64,000 bases of DNA from Nitratidesulfovibrio sp. (GCF_040373385.1 NZ_JBDXXH010000002.1:434001-498000); one strand, 5' to 3'; shown: positions 27,360 to 36,580, numbered from the stretch's first letter. Numbers and translations: made by a program. The notes: generated by a model from the letters alone, not told the origin.

Positions 27360-27388
27360 TTGCCGCCGCGCCGCACTTGGGCTAGTCT
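27360..27388 (+). promoter_or_regulatory. Candidate promoter of the GT9 gene
   Basis: TTGCCG (27360-27365), 17-base spacer, TAGTCT (27383-27388), in the 195-bp region between the divergent siroheme gene and the glycosyltransferase. Weak -10. Confidence 0.33.
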
Positions 27389-27480
27389 GCCGACATTGGT
27401 CGAAGCGGGGGAATCCCGCAACGACGCCAACCCCTTGCGATCCCCCTACTGCGTCATTCCCTTACCCGGCAGGCACCCGC

Positions 27481-28887
27481 ATGGCCAAACACCTCGTCAT
27501 CCAGCTGGCCCGTTTCGGCGACCTTGTGCAGACCAAGCGCCTGATACTGTCGCTGCTGGATGAGGGGGCGGACGGCGGTGGTACGGACGGCGCAGGTCAG
27601 GGCGCGGGACACGCGGATGCCGCGACCCCGTCCGGCGTGGGCAGCCTTGACTCCGCAATGCGTCCCGCCCCCGCAGTGCATCTGGCCCCCGCAGTGCATC
27701 TGGCCGAGGTCCATCTGGCTGTAGACGCCTCGCTGGCTGAGCTGGCCCGGCTGGTCTACCCCGGCGTCACGGTGCACGCGGTGCGCGCCCATGGCGGTGT
27801 CCCGCAGGCGGACGTGCTGGCGCACAACACCCGCGCCTTCGCCGCCCTGGCGGCGGAACGCTTCGACACCGTCTACAATCTGAACAATTCCGGGCTGAAC
27901 ATGGCCCTTGCCGCGCTGTTTCCGCCCGATGCGGTACGCGGCTACCGCAACCTGAACGGCCAGCCCCTGCGCGACCGCTGGATGCGCATGGCCTTTCGCT
28001 GGGTGGCGCACCGCCGCCTGTCTCCCGTGAACCTGGTGGATTTCTGGGCGGCGCTGGCCCCCCGGCCCATTGCCCCGGCCAGGGTAAACCCCATCGCCCA
28101 GCGGGGCGGGCGGGGCATTGGCGTGGTGCTGGCCGGCCGCATGTCGCGCCGGTCCCTGCCGCCCGAGGCGCTGGCGGCCTGTCTGCGCGCCGTGTACGAG
28201 GGGCTGGGCGGCCCGCGCGTGACCTTTTTCGGAACCAATGCCGAGCGTCCGTTGCTGCGCAAGGTGCTGGACCATCTGCCCGCGTCCGTGGCCGGAAACC
28301 ACGACAACCTCGTGGGCCGCACCGGCTGGGCGGACCTTGCCGATGCGCTTGCGGGGCTGGACACGCTGCTCACCCCCGATACCGGCACCATGCACCTGGC
28401 CGCGCATCTGGGCGTGCCGGTGCAGGGGTTTTTCCTGTCCTCGGCGTGGTGCCACGAAACCGGTCCCTACGGCCCCGGTCACCGGGTATGGCAAGCCACC
28501 CAGGATTGCCTGCCGTGCCTCGAGGCCCGGCCCTGTCCCATCGGGGTGCAATGTCTGGATGCCTTCCGTTCGCGCGAGTTCCTGTCCTTCCTGTCCGGGC
28601 GCCCCGGCGACCGCCACCCGCCCGGCATGCTGGGCATGGTCTCCACCCTCGACGACGTGGGGTCCACCTGGCTCACCGTGTTCGGCGAAGACCCGTCCGC
28701 ACCGCGCCGGGTGGAACTGCGGGCGCTGGTGGGCGAGTACCTTGGCCTGTTCACGGGCGAGGATCTGACGGACCACGATCTGGCCCGCCTGCTGTACCAC
28801 GAGGCGGACTGGATGCTGCCCGGCCCGGAAGGCGCGGCATTCGCCGCGTTCGACCCGTTTGCGGACGAGCCGTGGCGCGGTGCTTGA
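27481..28887 (+). CDS. Glycosyltransferase family 9 (heptosyltransferase-like) with repeat insert
   Basis: 468 residues. It begins MAKHLVIQLARFGDLVQTKRLI, the GT9 N-terminal nucleotide-binding pattern, and later has GVVLAGRMSRRSLPPEALAA, TFFGTNAERPLLRKVL, LDTLLTPDTGTMHLAAHLGVPVQGFFLSSAW, the ADP-heptose-site region of GT9. Residues 28-76 are a Gly/Ala-rich insert ending in two APAVHL repeats, where ordinary members have a few residues. A C-terminal extension of about 120 residues follows (Cys-rich QDCLPCLEARPCPIGVQCLD). A role in glycan or flagellin glycosylation is inferred; acceptor unknown. The ribosome site is weak. Confidence 0.82.
   Translation: MAKHLVIQLARFGDLVQTKRLILSLLDEGADGGGTDGAGQGAGHADAATPSGVGSLDSAMRPAPAVHLAPAVHLAEVHLAVDASLAELARLVYPGVTVHAVRAHGGVPQADVLAHNTRAFAALAAERFDTVYNLNNSGLNMALAALFPPDAVRGYRNLNGQPLRDRWMRMAFRWVAHRRLSPVNLVDFWAALAPRPIAPARVNPIAQRGGRGIGVVLAGRMSRRSLPPEALAACLRAVYEGLGGPRVTFFGTNAERPLLRKVLDHLPASVAGNHDNLVGRTGWADLADALAGLDTLLTPDTGTMHLAAHLGVPVQGFFLSSAWCHETGPYGPGHRVWQATQDCLPCLEARPCPIGVQCLDAFRSREFLSFLSGRPGDRHPPGMLGMVSTLDDVGSTWLTVFGEDPSAPRRVELRALVGEYLGLFTGEDLTDHDLARLLYHEADWMLPGPEGAAFAAFDPFADEPWRGA
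27670..27705. repeat. 18-bp direct repeat inside the GT9 gene
   Basis: CCCGCAGTGCATCTGGCC is repeated exactly (27670-27687, 27688-27705), with a degenerate third partial copy after it. In frame; encodes PAVHLA twice. Confidence 0.9.
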
Positions 28888-28907
28888 AGGGTCGCGCCGG
28901 TTGAAGG

Positions 28908-28924
28908 TTGAAGTTCAACTTCAA
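28908..28924. promoter_or_regulatory. 17-bp palindrome between the two glycosyltransferase genes
   Basis: TTGAAGTT and AACTTCAA flank a single central base (28908-28924), and a half-copy TTGAAGG precedes it. It lies in the 117-bp spacer about 80 bp before the next start. It could be an operator or a small hairpin. No promoter boxes are evident near it. Confidence 0.4.
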
Positions 28925-29004
28925 GGTTTGCAGGGCAGCACCTGTCCCGTTTTCGAAGGTTTTCGTCTCCACGCTTCGCCGGGGTTCCGGCACGAGGTTC
29001 GCGC

Positions 29005-30324
29005 ATGACCCAGTCTTTCGACACTTCCCCGTTCCCCGAATCCGGTGCGCCCGCCAGCGACCTGCCCCGCCTGCGGGTACTGGTGGTGCTGCCCATGTAT
29101 GGCGGTTCCCTGCCCATCGGGCGGTACTGCGTGGACGCCCTGCGCGACCTGGGCCACGTGGTGGAAGCCTTCGAGGCACCGTCGTTCCTTGGGGCGTTCA
29201 CGGCGCTGAAGGACCTGAAAGTCACGGCGGACCGGCTGGAGTTTCTGGAGAACTCCTTCCTTCAGGTGGTCTCGCAGGCGGTGCTGGCCAAGGTGGAAAC
29301 CTTCGGGCCGGATCTGGTGCTGTGCTTGGCGCAGGCCCCCCTGAACCATCAGGCCCTCAAGCGGTTGCGGCGCGACAACGTGGCCACGGCCATGTGGTTC
29401 GTGGAAGACCACAAGGTGTTCACCTACTGGCGGGCCTTTGCGCCGTTCTACGACGTGTTCGCGGTGATCCAGCGCGCCCCCCTGCTGGACGAACTGGCCG
29501 CCATGGGCGTGCGCGATGCGCTGTACCTGCCCATGGCCGCGCTGCCGTCCTTTCACAAATCACTTGAACTTTCGCCGGTGGACCAGCGCCGCTACGGGGC
29601 CGACGTGGCCTTTCTGGGCGCGGGCTATCCCAACCGGCGCGTGGCCTTTCGCCAACTGGTGCATCTGGACTTCAAGATATGGGGCACGGAATGGGACGGC
29701 GAGCCGTTGCTGGCGCGTCACGTGCAACAGGGCGGGGCGCGGGTGTCCGCCGAGGATTCGGTGAAGATCTACAACGCCAGCCGCATCAACCTGAACCTGC
29801 ATTCCAGCATCCAGTCGCGCACCCTGGTCACCGGCGGCGACTTCGTGAACCCGCGCACCTTCGAACTGGCCAGCATCGGGGCCTTCCAACTGGTGGACCG
29901 GCGCACCCTGATGGATGAACTGTTCGCCGAGGATGAACTGGCCACCTTCGATTCCATGGACGGACTGACGGCGGCCATCGCCCATTACCTGGCCCACCCG
30001 GAGGAACGGCAGGCCATGGCGGCCCGCGCCCGGGCAAAGGTGCTGGCGCAGCATACCTACCAGCACCGCATGCGCACGCTGCTGGAGTTCATCGCCCAGC
30101 GCCGCCCCGGCTGGCCCGCCCCGCGTGCCGCCGACGGCGGGCTGCCCGCCGACCTTCCCGACGACATGCGCCGCGACCTTGCGGCCCTGCTGGACCGGCT
30201 GGGCCTGCCCGCCGACGCCGCCTTTGCGGACGTGATTACCGCCTTGCGCCAGCACAGCGGCCAGCTGACCCCGCTGGAAACGTCATTGCTGTTTCTGGAT
30301 GAATGGCGCAGGCAGTACGCCTGA
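29005..30324 (+). CDS. CgeB/DUF3880-type glycosyltransferase-like protein
   Basis: 439 residues. The N-terminal half (RLRVLVVLPMYGGSLPIGRYCVDALRDLGH, VATAMWFVEDHKVFTYWRAFAPFYDVFAVIQRAP) and the central RRYGADVAFLGAGYPNRRVAFRQL match the DUF3880/CgeB pattern. SRINLNLHSSIQSRTLVTGGDFVNPRTFELASIGAFQLVD is the typical glycosyl-transferase (GT1-like) C-terminal site. A Pro-rich linker and a short helical tail end the protein. GAGG lies seven bases before the ATG. Same strand as the GT9 gene and probably the same glycosylation unit. The sugar and acceptor are unknown. Confidence 0.78.
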   Translation: MTQSFDTSPFPESGAPASDLPRLRVLVVLPMYGGSLPIGRYCVDALRDLGHVVEAFEAPSFLGAFTALKDLKVTADRLEFLENSFLQVVSQAVLAKVETFGPDLVLCLAQAPLNHQALKRLRRDNVATAMWFVEDHKVFTYWRAFAPFYDVFAVIQRAPLLDELAAMGVRDALYLPMAALPSFHKSLELSPVDQRRYGADVAFLGAGYPNRRVAFRQLVHLDFKIWGTEWDGEPLLARHVQQGGARVSAEDSVKIYNASRINLNLHSSIQSRTLVTGGDFVNPRTFELASIGAFQLVDRRTLMDELFAEDELATFDSMDGLTAAIAHYLAHPEERQAMAARARAKVLAQHTYQHRMRTLLEFIAQRRPGWPAPRAADGGLPADLPDDMRRDLAALLDRLGLPADAAFADVITALRQHSGQLTPLETSLLFLDEWRRQYA

Positions 30325-30451
30325 CGCGCGAGGGGGGCATTCTGTCACCGGGCAGCACGCCACGGCGGCGTGACTGCGCGATGTCCCGCATCCACACCAG
30401 GTGCACTGCGTGAAACGATTGTGATGCTTGCCAGTGTCTACAGGATGAACT

Positions 30452-31306
30452 ATGCGCAAGGGCATGAGCGTTCGCACAATTCGCCACCATCCGTTCCAGC
30501 GTGCACCGCTTGTCCTGCGTGCCCTGTGCGCCGTGGCGGCATGCGCGGCGCTTCTGGCGTATGCCGTCCGTCCGGCGCTGGCTGGTGGCCCGCTGCCGCA
30601 GACACTGGTGGCTGTATCCGACGAATGGGCGCCGCGCATCATGGCCGGGCCCGATGGCTTCGCCGAGGGCATCTGCCCCATGGTGCTGCGTCAGGTGGCC
30701 GATGACCTGGGGCTGGAGGTGGAGTTCGGCTTCATGCCCAAGCCGCGCCGCCAGATGGCCTTCCGCCGGGGCGAGATCAACGTGGTGCCGTGCGTTTCCC
30801 CCGTGTGGGAGGGCGTGCTTGCCGACGTGGCCGTGTATTCCGAGCCGTTCATGATGGCCACCGAGATGGTGCTGGTGCCCGCCGGGACCAAGGGGGTGTT
30901 CCGTTCCGTGCGCGACTTCGCCGGGCTGCGCGTGGGCACCATCGGCGGGTACGTCTATCACGACGGCTTCGACGAGGCCTTCGAGACGGGAATGCTGCGC
31001 CGCGAGGACGCCTACACCGTCACCCAGAACCTGCAAAAGCTGCGGGCCGGGCGCATCGACGCCATGATCGTGGACGATTACGAGTCCGCCTACTGGATGC
31101 ACAAGTCCGGGTGGTCCGAGTCCGATTTTCGGGTGGCCTACGTGTTCGCCGACCCCGCGCCCATCACGGTGATGCTGCATGCCTCGCTGCGCGAGTTTCT
31201 GCCCAAGGTCAACGCCTCGCTGGCCCGCATGCGGGCCAACGGCACCCTGCGTGCCCTGTTCGCGGAATACGGGCCGCAGAAACTTGCCGCGCACCTGATC
31301 CGCTGA
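30452..31306 (+). CDS. Periplasmic substrate-binding protein (solute-binding family 3 type)
   Basis: 284 residues with a signal peptide: basic start MRKGMSVRTIRHH, hydrophobic core LRALCAVAACAALLAYAV, cleavage near PALAGG. The mature part has the family 3 plan: EWAPRIMAGPDGFAEGICPMVLRQVADDLGLEVEF, then DFAGLRVGTIGGYVY and LRAGRIDAMIVDDYESAYWM. No permease or ATPase gene is adjacent, so it may feed a sensor or be an orphan. AGGA lies six bases before ATG. Ligand (amino acid or similar) cannot be stated. Confidence 0.8.
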   Translation: MRKGMSVRTIRHHPFQRAPLVLRALCAVAACAALLAYAVRPALAGGPLPQTLVAVSDEWAPRIMAGPDGFAEGICPMVLRQVADDLGLEVEFGFMPKPRRQMAFRRGEINVVPCVSPVWEGVLADVAVYSEPFMMATEMVLVPAGTKGVFRSVRDFAGLRVGTIGGYVYHDGFDEAFETGMLRREDAYTVTQNLQKLRAGRIDAMIVDDYESAYWMHKSGWSESDFRVAYVFADPAPITVMLHASLREFLPKVNASLARMRANGTLRALFAEYGPQKLAAHLIR

Positions 31307-31404
31307 TACGGGGCACGTTCACCCGTCCCGCACTCGGCCCCATCCTTTTTTTCCCCAACGGGCCACTTCGCTCCGTGCTCCAACCTCCTGCCAGGGAACG
31401 CGCC

Positions 31405-31611
31405 ATGAAACTGTACCGCTATCTGACCGGCCCCGACGATTCCGCCTTCTGCCACCGCGTCACCGAGGCCCTGAACAAGGGCTGGCAACTGCACGGCGGC
31501 CCCACGCTGACCTACGACGCCGAGCGCAAGCAGGTGATCGCCGGGCAGGCCGTCGTGAAGGACGTGGACGGCGCGGAATACGTGCCGGGCATGGACCTTT
31601 CCGCCCAGTAG
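31405..31611 (+). CDS. DUF1737 family protein
   Basis: 68 residues: MKLYRYLTGPDDSAFCHRVTEALNKGWQLHGGPTLTYDAE..., closely matching the DUF1737 pattern (YRYLTGPDD, LNKGW, L-G-PT). These are small soluble proteins of unknown function. The start follows AGGGAACGCGCC. It lies 98 bp after the binding-protein gene and ends 26 bp from the convergent chemoreceptor gene, with no terminator between. Confidence 0.85.
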   Translation: MKLYRYLTGPDDSAFCHRVTEALNKGWQLHGGPTLTYDAERKQVIAGQAVVKDVDGAEYVPGMDLSAQ

Positions 31612-31637
31612 CGGCAGTGGCCTGAAGTTCTGCGGCG

Positions 31638-33413
31638 TCACCCTTCCTGCATCTCGCCGACCAGGCGTTGCAGTTCGTGGGCCTGGTCGGCCAGGTCTCC
31701 GATGGCCCGCGCCGCGTGCACCATGGCCTCGGCCATGGATGACGAAATGCGGTCCACTTCCTTGATGGCGTGGTCTATCTCGTCGTTTTCGGCGGTTTCG
31801 CGTTCGACGGCCGCCGCAATACTGCTTACCTGCGCCGCCGTTTCCTCGATGAGCCCGACGATTTCGCGCAACGTCTCGCCCGAGCGGCGTGCGGCCTGCG
31901 TCGAATCGTTGATGGCCCCCACCGCGTTGTCCACGTTCTGCACGTTCTTGCGCGTGCCCTCCTGAATGTTGCCGATGGCGTCGCCCACCTGCCGTGTGGC
32001 GGCCATGGTCTTTTCCGCCAGCTTGCGCACCTCGTCCGCCACCACGGCAAAGCCCCGCCCGGCGTCGCCCGCGCGGGCCGCCTCGATGGCGGCGTTGAGC
32101 GCCAGCAGGTTGGTCTGGTCGGCTATGTCCGAAATGACGTTCATGATCTGGCCGATGCCTTCCGCCTGCGCCCCCAGCGCGGCCATGTCCGTCTTCAGGC
32201 TCAACGCCTGATCCTGCGCAAGGCCGATGCCGCGCACCACGTCGCCGACCACGGTGGCCCCTTCGATTGCCTTTTCCCGCGCGTTGTCGGCGGTGTGAGA
32301 GGCGTTGGTGGCGCTGCGGGCGACATCCGCTATGGTTTCGCTCATTTCGCCAATGGCCGTAGCCGTGCGCGCCACGCTTTCGAGCTGTGCGGAGGTGCCG
32401 CTGGAGGTGTGGTCGATACGGCGCGTCAGTTCTTCCGACGCCCTGGAGACGTTGGCCACCACCGTTTCGATGCGCGAAGCCGCCATTATCATGCCCTTGC
32501 GGGTGGCGACCTCTGCTTCGCGGCGGACGTGTTCCGCCTCTTCCGTGGCCAGCCGCGCCCGGTGGGCCTCTTCCGTGGCCAGCCGCTGTTTTTCCTCGGC
32601 ACCGGAAATCAGCCCCTTGAGGCTGACGACCATGCGGCGCAGCGCTTCGGCGAGCATGCCCACCTCGTCCGCGCCATGCACGTCCAGTTCACGGTCCAGG
32701 CTGCCTTCGCTCACCGCCCTGGCGTAGTCCACGGCCCGGCGCAATGGCCGCGTGAGCATGAGCGTTATGCCCACGCCAAGCAGCATGGCCAGGGCGGGGC
32801 CACCCAGCATGCCCGCCATGATGGCGATCTTGTGCCGCGTGGCGTTCTGCATCTCTCGTTGGTAGAGTTCTCCGGATTCCCTGAGCCCTTGTTCCGTCAG
32901 GGCATCCAGGGCGGCAAACGTGGCGTCGTGCTCCTTGCGCAGGTCCGTGGTGCGCGCCAGTATCTCCATCAGGGCGAGGATGTCGCTTTTGTCCTTTTCC
33001 CACTCGCGGATGAGGCCGAGCAACGCATCGTTGCCCTTGCGGCCCGCGTCGAGCTGCTTGCGGAATTCCGTGAACAGGGCGTTTTCGCTCTCTGTACGGG
33101 GCAGCGCCTCGTACTTTTCCATGGCCACCGCCAGGGCCGCGCGCGACTGGTCTATGGCCGCGTATTGTTGCCGCGAGAAATCCGCCGAAATGCCGGGCAC
33201 CAGCAGGCTGCGCTGGGCAATGACGATTTCGCGGATTTCCTCCGCTATCCGCATGAGGTGCGGAAAGCCCGGCATGCGGCGGGCCACGATGCTTTCAAGC
33301 GAATGGCTGGCGCTGCTGATGCCAAGGTAGCCGATGACGCCCACCCCGAGCGTTATGGCGGCGACGATCAGAAAGGCCCCTGCGATCTTGGTGCCGATGC
33401 GCGCGATGCCCAT
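31638..33413 (-). CDS. Methyl-accepting chemotaxis protein
   Basis: 591 residues: membrane helix 1 (about 8-30), a helical periplasmic four-helix-bundle-type sensor region (31-195), membrane helix 2 (196-219), HAMP (220-272), a coiled-coil linker with [20 protein letters not shown] repeats, and the signalling hairpin [20 protein letters not shown] / [20 protein letters not shown]. There is no C-terminal CheR/CheB tether pentapeptide. The gene directly upstream (33485-33943) encodes a secreted Cache protein, 71 bp away on the same strand, which suggests an operon and perhaps a binding partner. Signal unknown. Confidence 0.93.
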   Translation of the reverse strand: MGIARIGTKIAGAFLIVAAITLGVGVIGYLGISSASHSLESIVARRMPGFPHLMRIAEEIREIVIAQRSLLVPGISADFSRQQYAAIDQSRAALAVAMEKYEALPRTESENALFTEFRKQLDAGRKGNDALLGLIREWEKDKSDILALMEILARTTDLRKEHDATFAALDALTEQGLRESGELYQREMQNATRHKIAIMAGMLGGPALAMLLGVGITLMLTRPLRRAVDYARAVSEGSLDRELDVHGADEVGMLAEALRRMVVSLKGLISGAEEKQRLATEEAHRARLATEEAEHVRREAEVATRKGMIMAASRIETVVANVSRASEELTRRIDHTSSGTSAQLESVARTATAIGEMSETIADVARSATNASHTADNAREKAIEGATVVGDVVRGIGLAQDQALSLKTDMAALGAQAEGIGQIMNVISDIADQTNLLALNAAIEAARAGDAGRGFAVVADEVRKLAEKTMAATRQVGDAIGNIQEGTRKNVQNVDNAVGAINDSTQAARRSGETLREIVGLIEETAAQVSSIAAAVERETAENDEIDHAIKEVDRISSSMAEAMVHAARAIGDLADQAHELQRLVGEMQEG

Positions 33414-33484
33414 GCTTCCCCCTGCGGAAAACCGGTGCCTGCTACGAGCAGGCGTCGGACGTCATGCGTACACGGAGTCCGGAT

Positions 33485-33943
33485 TTACTGATACGCACCG
33501 CAGCCCACCAGCAGGTCATCCACGCGTTCCATGTACATGGCTTTGGGTTCGATGAGCTTGGTTTGGGGATTGGAGAACTTGTAGTTCTGCCAGAAAGAGG
33601 TGCTGGCCTTCCCCAACTCCACGCGCTCCTTGACGAAGTACTTGCCGTCCGGGTCGCGCAGTTCCATCAGGTTCTTGCCCACCTGCTTGGCGTTGGCGCC
33701 ATGGGCAAGGCAGTTGCCCTGCATGTCGTAGACAACCACGTACAGGTCGCGATCGACGAACATGCCCTGGGTGTTGCTGATTTCCGCAAAGGCCTTGTCG
33801 CGTCCGTTGGCCTTGATGTAGGCCACGGCCTTTTTGACCATGGCCACGGCCTCGTCCTTGCTGCCCTTGGACTGGGCGTTGGCCAGCGTGCACAGGGCAG
33901 CCACGAGCAACAGGGCAAATGCCGCGCGGAGTGCGTATCTCAT
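33485..33943 (-). CDS. Secreted single-Cache-domain protein
   Basis: 152 residues. Signal peptide MRYALRAAFALLLVAAL, cleavage near ANAQ. The mature protein is one Cache_2/sCache-type domain: DEAVAMVKKAVAYIKANGRDKAFAEISN, FVDRDLYVVVYDMQGNCLAHGANAKQVGKN and a closing GCGAYQ. AAAGGAG five bases before the ATG at 33941-33943 fixes the start; an upstream in-frame ATG is rejected. Cache domains bind small organic ligands. As a free periplasmic protein preceding a chemoreceptor gene, it could present a ligand to that receptor (inference). Confidence 0.85.
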   Translation of the reverse strand: MRYALRAAFALLLVAALCTLANAQSKGSKDEAVAMVKKAVAYIKANGRDKAFAEISNTQGMFVDRDLYVVVYDMQGNCLAHGANAKQVGKNLMELRDPDGKYFVKERVELGKASTSFWQNYKFSNPQTKLIEPKAMYMERVDDLLVGCGAYQ

Positions 33944-34090
33944 GGGGGCTCCTTTGGCGGGCGATGCCGCGCCGGATGAATGTGGATGCGTTTCCATGTT
34001 AGCTTGGCGGATATGCGCTGGGCATGATTACTTGGCGCGCGGGGAACTGCGGACAGGCCCGGCAGCAACGACAGGGCAGGTCCCGGCGGG

Positions 34091-34118
34091 GCGGACAGGA
34101 CAGGGCGGACAGGACAGG
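34091..34118. repeat. 14-bp direct repeat, noncoding
   Basis: GCGGACAGGACAGG is repeated exactly at 34091-34104 and 34105-34118, in the 328-bp gap 33944-34271. The repeat continues as degenerate GGACAGGA words to about 34160. No gene is supported in this gap, which should also hold the Cache-MCP promoter; I find no clear -35/-10. Confidence 0.85.
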
Positions 34119-34182
34119 ATGCACAGGACGGGATGGATTGAGCTGGATGGACAGGAGGGGACGGGCAGGATCGGATACGCGC

Positions 34183-34218
34183 AACCGGCCAGGCGGACTG
34201 TGGTCCGTCTGGCCGGTT
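34183..34218 (-). terminator. Terminator hairpin after the split-Soret cytochrome gene
   Basis: 16-bp stem with one wobble pair: AACCGGCCAG... (34183-34198) pairs with 34203-34218 around TGTG. It lies 54 bp downstream of the minus-strand stop at 34272. T-tract poor. Confidence 0.65.
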
Positions 34219-34271
34219 GTTGTCGTCATGCCTTGTTGTGCGGCGTGCGGTGATGCGGGGCGCGTTGGCTG

Positions 34272-35159
34272 TCAGGGATGGTTCCTGAACTTGTCGGCCG
34301 TATGCGGGCTGCCGGAATGGCAGGGTGTACAGTCCATCTTGCCTTTCAGCAGGGGCGATTGCTTGCCGGGGTTGTGGCATTCACCGCAGTAGGTGACCGA
34401 GTCCGGGTCGCCGTGGGCCACGGCAAAGGTGCCCGCCTGCTTGGCGTTCATGATGGCGATGGCCTGCACGGTCACGTCGGCGGTGATGCGCGCGCAGCGC
34501 TCGCCGCGTTCCGTGCTCTTTTCCGCAAAGCCCGAGGCCTGGCACCACCGGCCAACGGACACGTGGCACAGCGGTGAGTGGCTCACGCTGGTGGGCAGCG
34601 CCCCGGCCACCCCCTTGAACGCCGCGCCCGGATCATGCATGGGAAAGGCGGTCTGCTCGTACCAGCGGAACAGCTCGGCCACCATGGGGTCACGGTCCTT
34701 GCGGCCCCAGAACAGCGCAAAGGCGCTGGCCGCGCCCAGCAGTGCGCCGCAGATGGTGCCCCAGTCGGAAATGCCGCTTTTGCCTACTTCCAGCATCGTG
34801 AAGGGAAACTGGTTGTACGGCGCGCCGTGCTGCTCGCCCATCATGCCCACGATGGCGTAGAACACCCCGTACCCGCAACCGTACCCCTGGTGCCAGTAGC
34901 CGTCATAGGCCACGGGTGCGCAGACCTTGGGGTCCAGGACGTGGGGCTTCCACGAGAAGGGGGCGTCCTTCTGGGCAAAGCGCCCGCCCGTGGTGCCAGC
35001 GGCGGTTGCAGGGGTTGCGGCGGCCATGGCATTCGCCGGTCCCGCCGAAGGTTTCACGAACGGGGTTGCGCCCGGCATCAGGCCGCCGGCAAGGCAACCC
35101 GTCGCACAGCCCAGCACTCCCAGGGCCTTCAAGGCCGATCTTCTGTTCATCCGTTGCAT
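34272..35159 (-). CDS. Split-Soret cytochrome c (periplasmic dihaem protein)
   Basis: 295 residues with a Tat-type leader (MNRRSALKALGVLG, then a hydrophobic stretch to about 30). It has exactly two haem c sites near the C-terminus, CGECH (258-262) and CTPCH (277-281), and the family's cysteine-rich GYGCGYGVFYAIVGMMGEQHG (92-112), CGALLGAASAFALF and CHVSVGRWCQASG. This is the architecture of the split-Soret cytochrome known from Desulfovibrio, in which haems stack at the dimer interface and an extra Fe-S cluster has been proposed. GGAGG lies six bases before the ATG. It is probably monocistronic. Confidence 0.9.
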   Translation of the reverse strand: MQRMNRRSALKALGVLGCATGCLAGGLMPGATPFVKPSAGPANAMAAATPATAAGTTGGRFAQKDAPFSWKPHVLDPKVCAPVAYDGYWHQGYGCGYGVFYAIVGMMGEQHGAPYNQFPFTMLEVGKSGISDWGTICGALLGAASAFALFWGRKDRDPMVAELFRWYEQTAFPMHDPGAAFKGVAGALPTSVSHSPLCHVSVGRWCQASGFAEKSTERGERCARITADVTVQAIAIMNAKQAGTFAVAHGDPDSVTYCGECHNPGKQSPLLKGKMDCTPCHSGSPHTADKFRNHP

Positions 35160-35199
35160 GCTGTTCCTCCGGTGAAATAGGAGCGATCACTCGCGCTCG

Positions 35200-35261
35200 A
35201 TAATAACTGTTGATCAGCAAGAGGCGTTCCACGATTGTTCCTTTTTGAAACAATGTGGAAC
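35200..35261 (-). promoter_or_regulatory. Split-Soret promoter region: -10 box plus upstream inverted repeat
   Basis: On the minus strand a good -10, TATTAT (35205-35200), lacks a -35. Centred about 40 bases upstream is an inverted repeat: GTTCCACgATTGTTCC (35226-35241) against 35247-35261, with one bulge and a T5 loop. A -10 without -35 plus a site near -50 suggests activator-dependent transcription. The leader has a small GAGCG/CGCTC hairpin (35181-35198). The activator is unknown. Confidence 0.4.
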
Positions 35262-35504
35262 TGCGGCATGTTGTGCGGAACGGAGGGCGGCGGGGGGTGC
35301 AAAGTGGGCTTTCCGGCTGCCAACCGGGCGTGCGGCGTTGCCAACCGGACATTACAGGTGCGGCCCTAACGTGCCAGACGCGGCCAGACGCAGGCAGGGG
35401 TGGTGCGAAAGCAGGAGGCGCGGCGACGGCGCGTTGCGGCACAAGGGCGGAGTACTGCAGGCATGCCCGCTGCACGGCGGACCAGTGCCTGGCCCGGCAA
35501 CGGA

Positions 35505-35534
35505 AATGGCCGGAAGGGATTCCTTCCGGCCATT
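35505..35534 (-). terminator. Rho-independent terminator of argB
   Basis: Perfect 13-bp stem, AATGGCCGGAAGG (35505-35517) with CCTTCCGGCCATT (35522-35534), 4-base loop. On the minus strand it runs into TTT. It lies 84 bp after the argB stop. Confidence 0.75.
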
Positions 35535-35617
35535 GGCAGGTGACACGTGCGGGTGGCGGTTGGCTGTCCGGCAAGGGACGCCAGCCACAGGATGCGCGGG
35601 GTGGGCGGCGGAAATCC

Positions 35618-36580
35618 CTACCGGCGGCAGCCGCAGCTGACGGCGGCGCGCATGCCGCGTTCGCCCACGATTTCGGTACTGATACCCTTGTCGGTGAACA
35701 GTTCCAGCAGGATGCAGTTCTCCACCCGGCCATCCACGATCATGGCCTTTTCCACGCCTTCCTCCAGCGCCTCCAGGCAGCATTTCACCTTGGGGATCAT
35801 GCCGCCGGTCAGGGTGCCGTCGGTGAACAGTTCCACGGCCTCGCGGGTGGTCAGCGAGCGGATCAGTTCCTTCTGCTTGTCCAGGATGCCCGCCACGTCG
35901 GTGAGCAGCAGCAGGCGCTTGGCGCGCAGTGCCGCCGCCACGGCCCCGGCCACGGCGTCGGCGTTGATGTTGTAGGTCTCGCCGTATTCGTCAACGCCCA
36001 CGGGCGCAATGACCGGCACGAAGTTGTCGCGTTCCAGCGAACGCAGCAGGGTGGTTTCCACCCGCATGACTTCGCCCACCTTGCCGAGGTCGATGATTTC
36101 CGGCGCGTGGTTGCCGCTGTTGACGATCATCTCCATCTTGCGGGCGCGGATGAGCTGGCCGTCCTTGCCGGAAAGGCCCACGGCCTTCACCCCGCTGAGG
36201 TTCAGCAGGTTCACGATCTCCTTGTTGACCTTGCCCACCAGCACCATTTCCACCACGTCCATGGTGGCGTCGTCGGTGACGCGCAGCCCCTCGCGAAACT
36301 GCGACTGGATGTGCAACTGCTCCAGCATGCGGCCTATCTGCGGGCCGCCGCCATGCACCACCACCGGGTTGATGCCCACCTGCTTCAAGAGGGCGATGTT
36401 GAGGGCGAAGGCCTTTTTCAGTGCCTCGTCCTTCATGGCGTGGCCGCCGTACTTGATGACCACGGTCTGCCCGTGGAACTGGCGCATGTAGGGCAGGCAC
36501 TCGATGAGCACCTTGGACTGGAGCTTGGCGTAGGCTGCGGGGTCTGCGCAGCAGGACGCGGCCTGTTCGGTCTGGCTCAT
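35618..36580 (-). CDS. argB: Acetylglutamate kinase
   Basis: Second step of arginine synthesis: phosphorylates N-acetylglutamate. The 320-residue protein has [12 protein letters not shown] (41-52), [43 protein letters not shown] and [16 protein letters not shown], all typical of ArgB. The N-terminus ([29 protein letters not shown]) matches the type of ArgB with an N-terminal helix that can support hexamers and arginine inhibition. An AGAGAG site precedes ATG. It follows hslU by 97 bp on the same strand. Confidence 0.96.
   Translation of the reverse strand: MSQTEQAASCCADPAAYAKLQSKVLIECLPYMRQFHGQTVVIKYGGHAMKDEALKKAFALNIALLKQVGINPVVVHGGGPQIGRMLEQLHIQSQFREGLRVTDDATMDVVEMVLVGKVNKEIVNLLNLSGVKAVGLSGKDGQLIRARKMEMIVNSGNHAPEIIDLGKVGEVMRVETTLLRSLERDNFVPVIAPVGVDEYGETYNINADAVAGAVAAALRAKRLLLLTDVAGILDKQKELIRSLTTREAVELFTDGTLTGGMIPKVKCCLEALEEGVEKAMIVDGRVENCILLELFTDKGISTEIVGERGMRAAVSCGCRR

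Larger units (their letters stand above)
35160..35617. other. 458-bp gap between split-Soret gene and argB
   Basis: No gene supported. The left 100 bp is the split-Soret promoter region; a T-tract-bearing hairpin for argB lies at 35505-35534. Between them, GCCAACCGG is repeated near 35320 and 35340 with nothing else recognisable. Confidence 0.5.
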
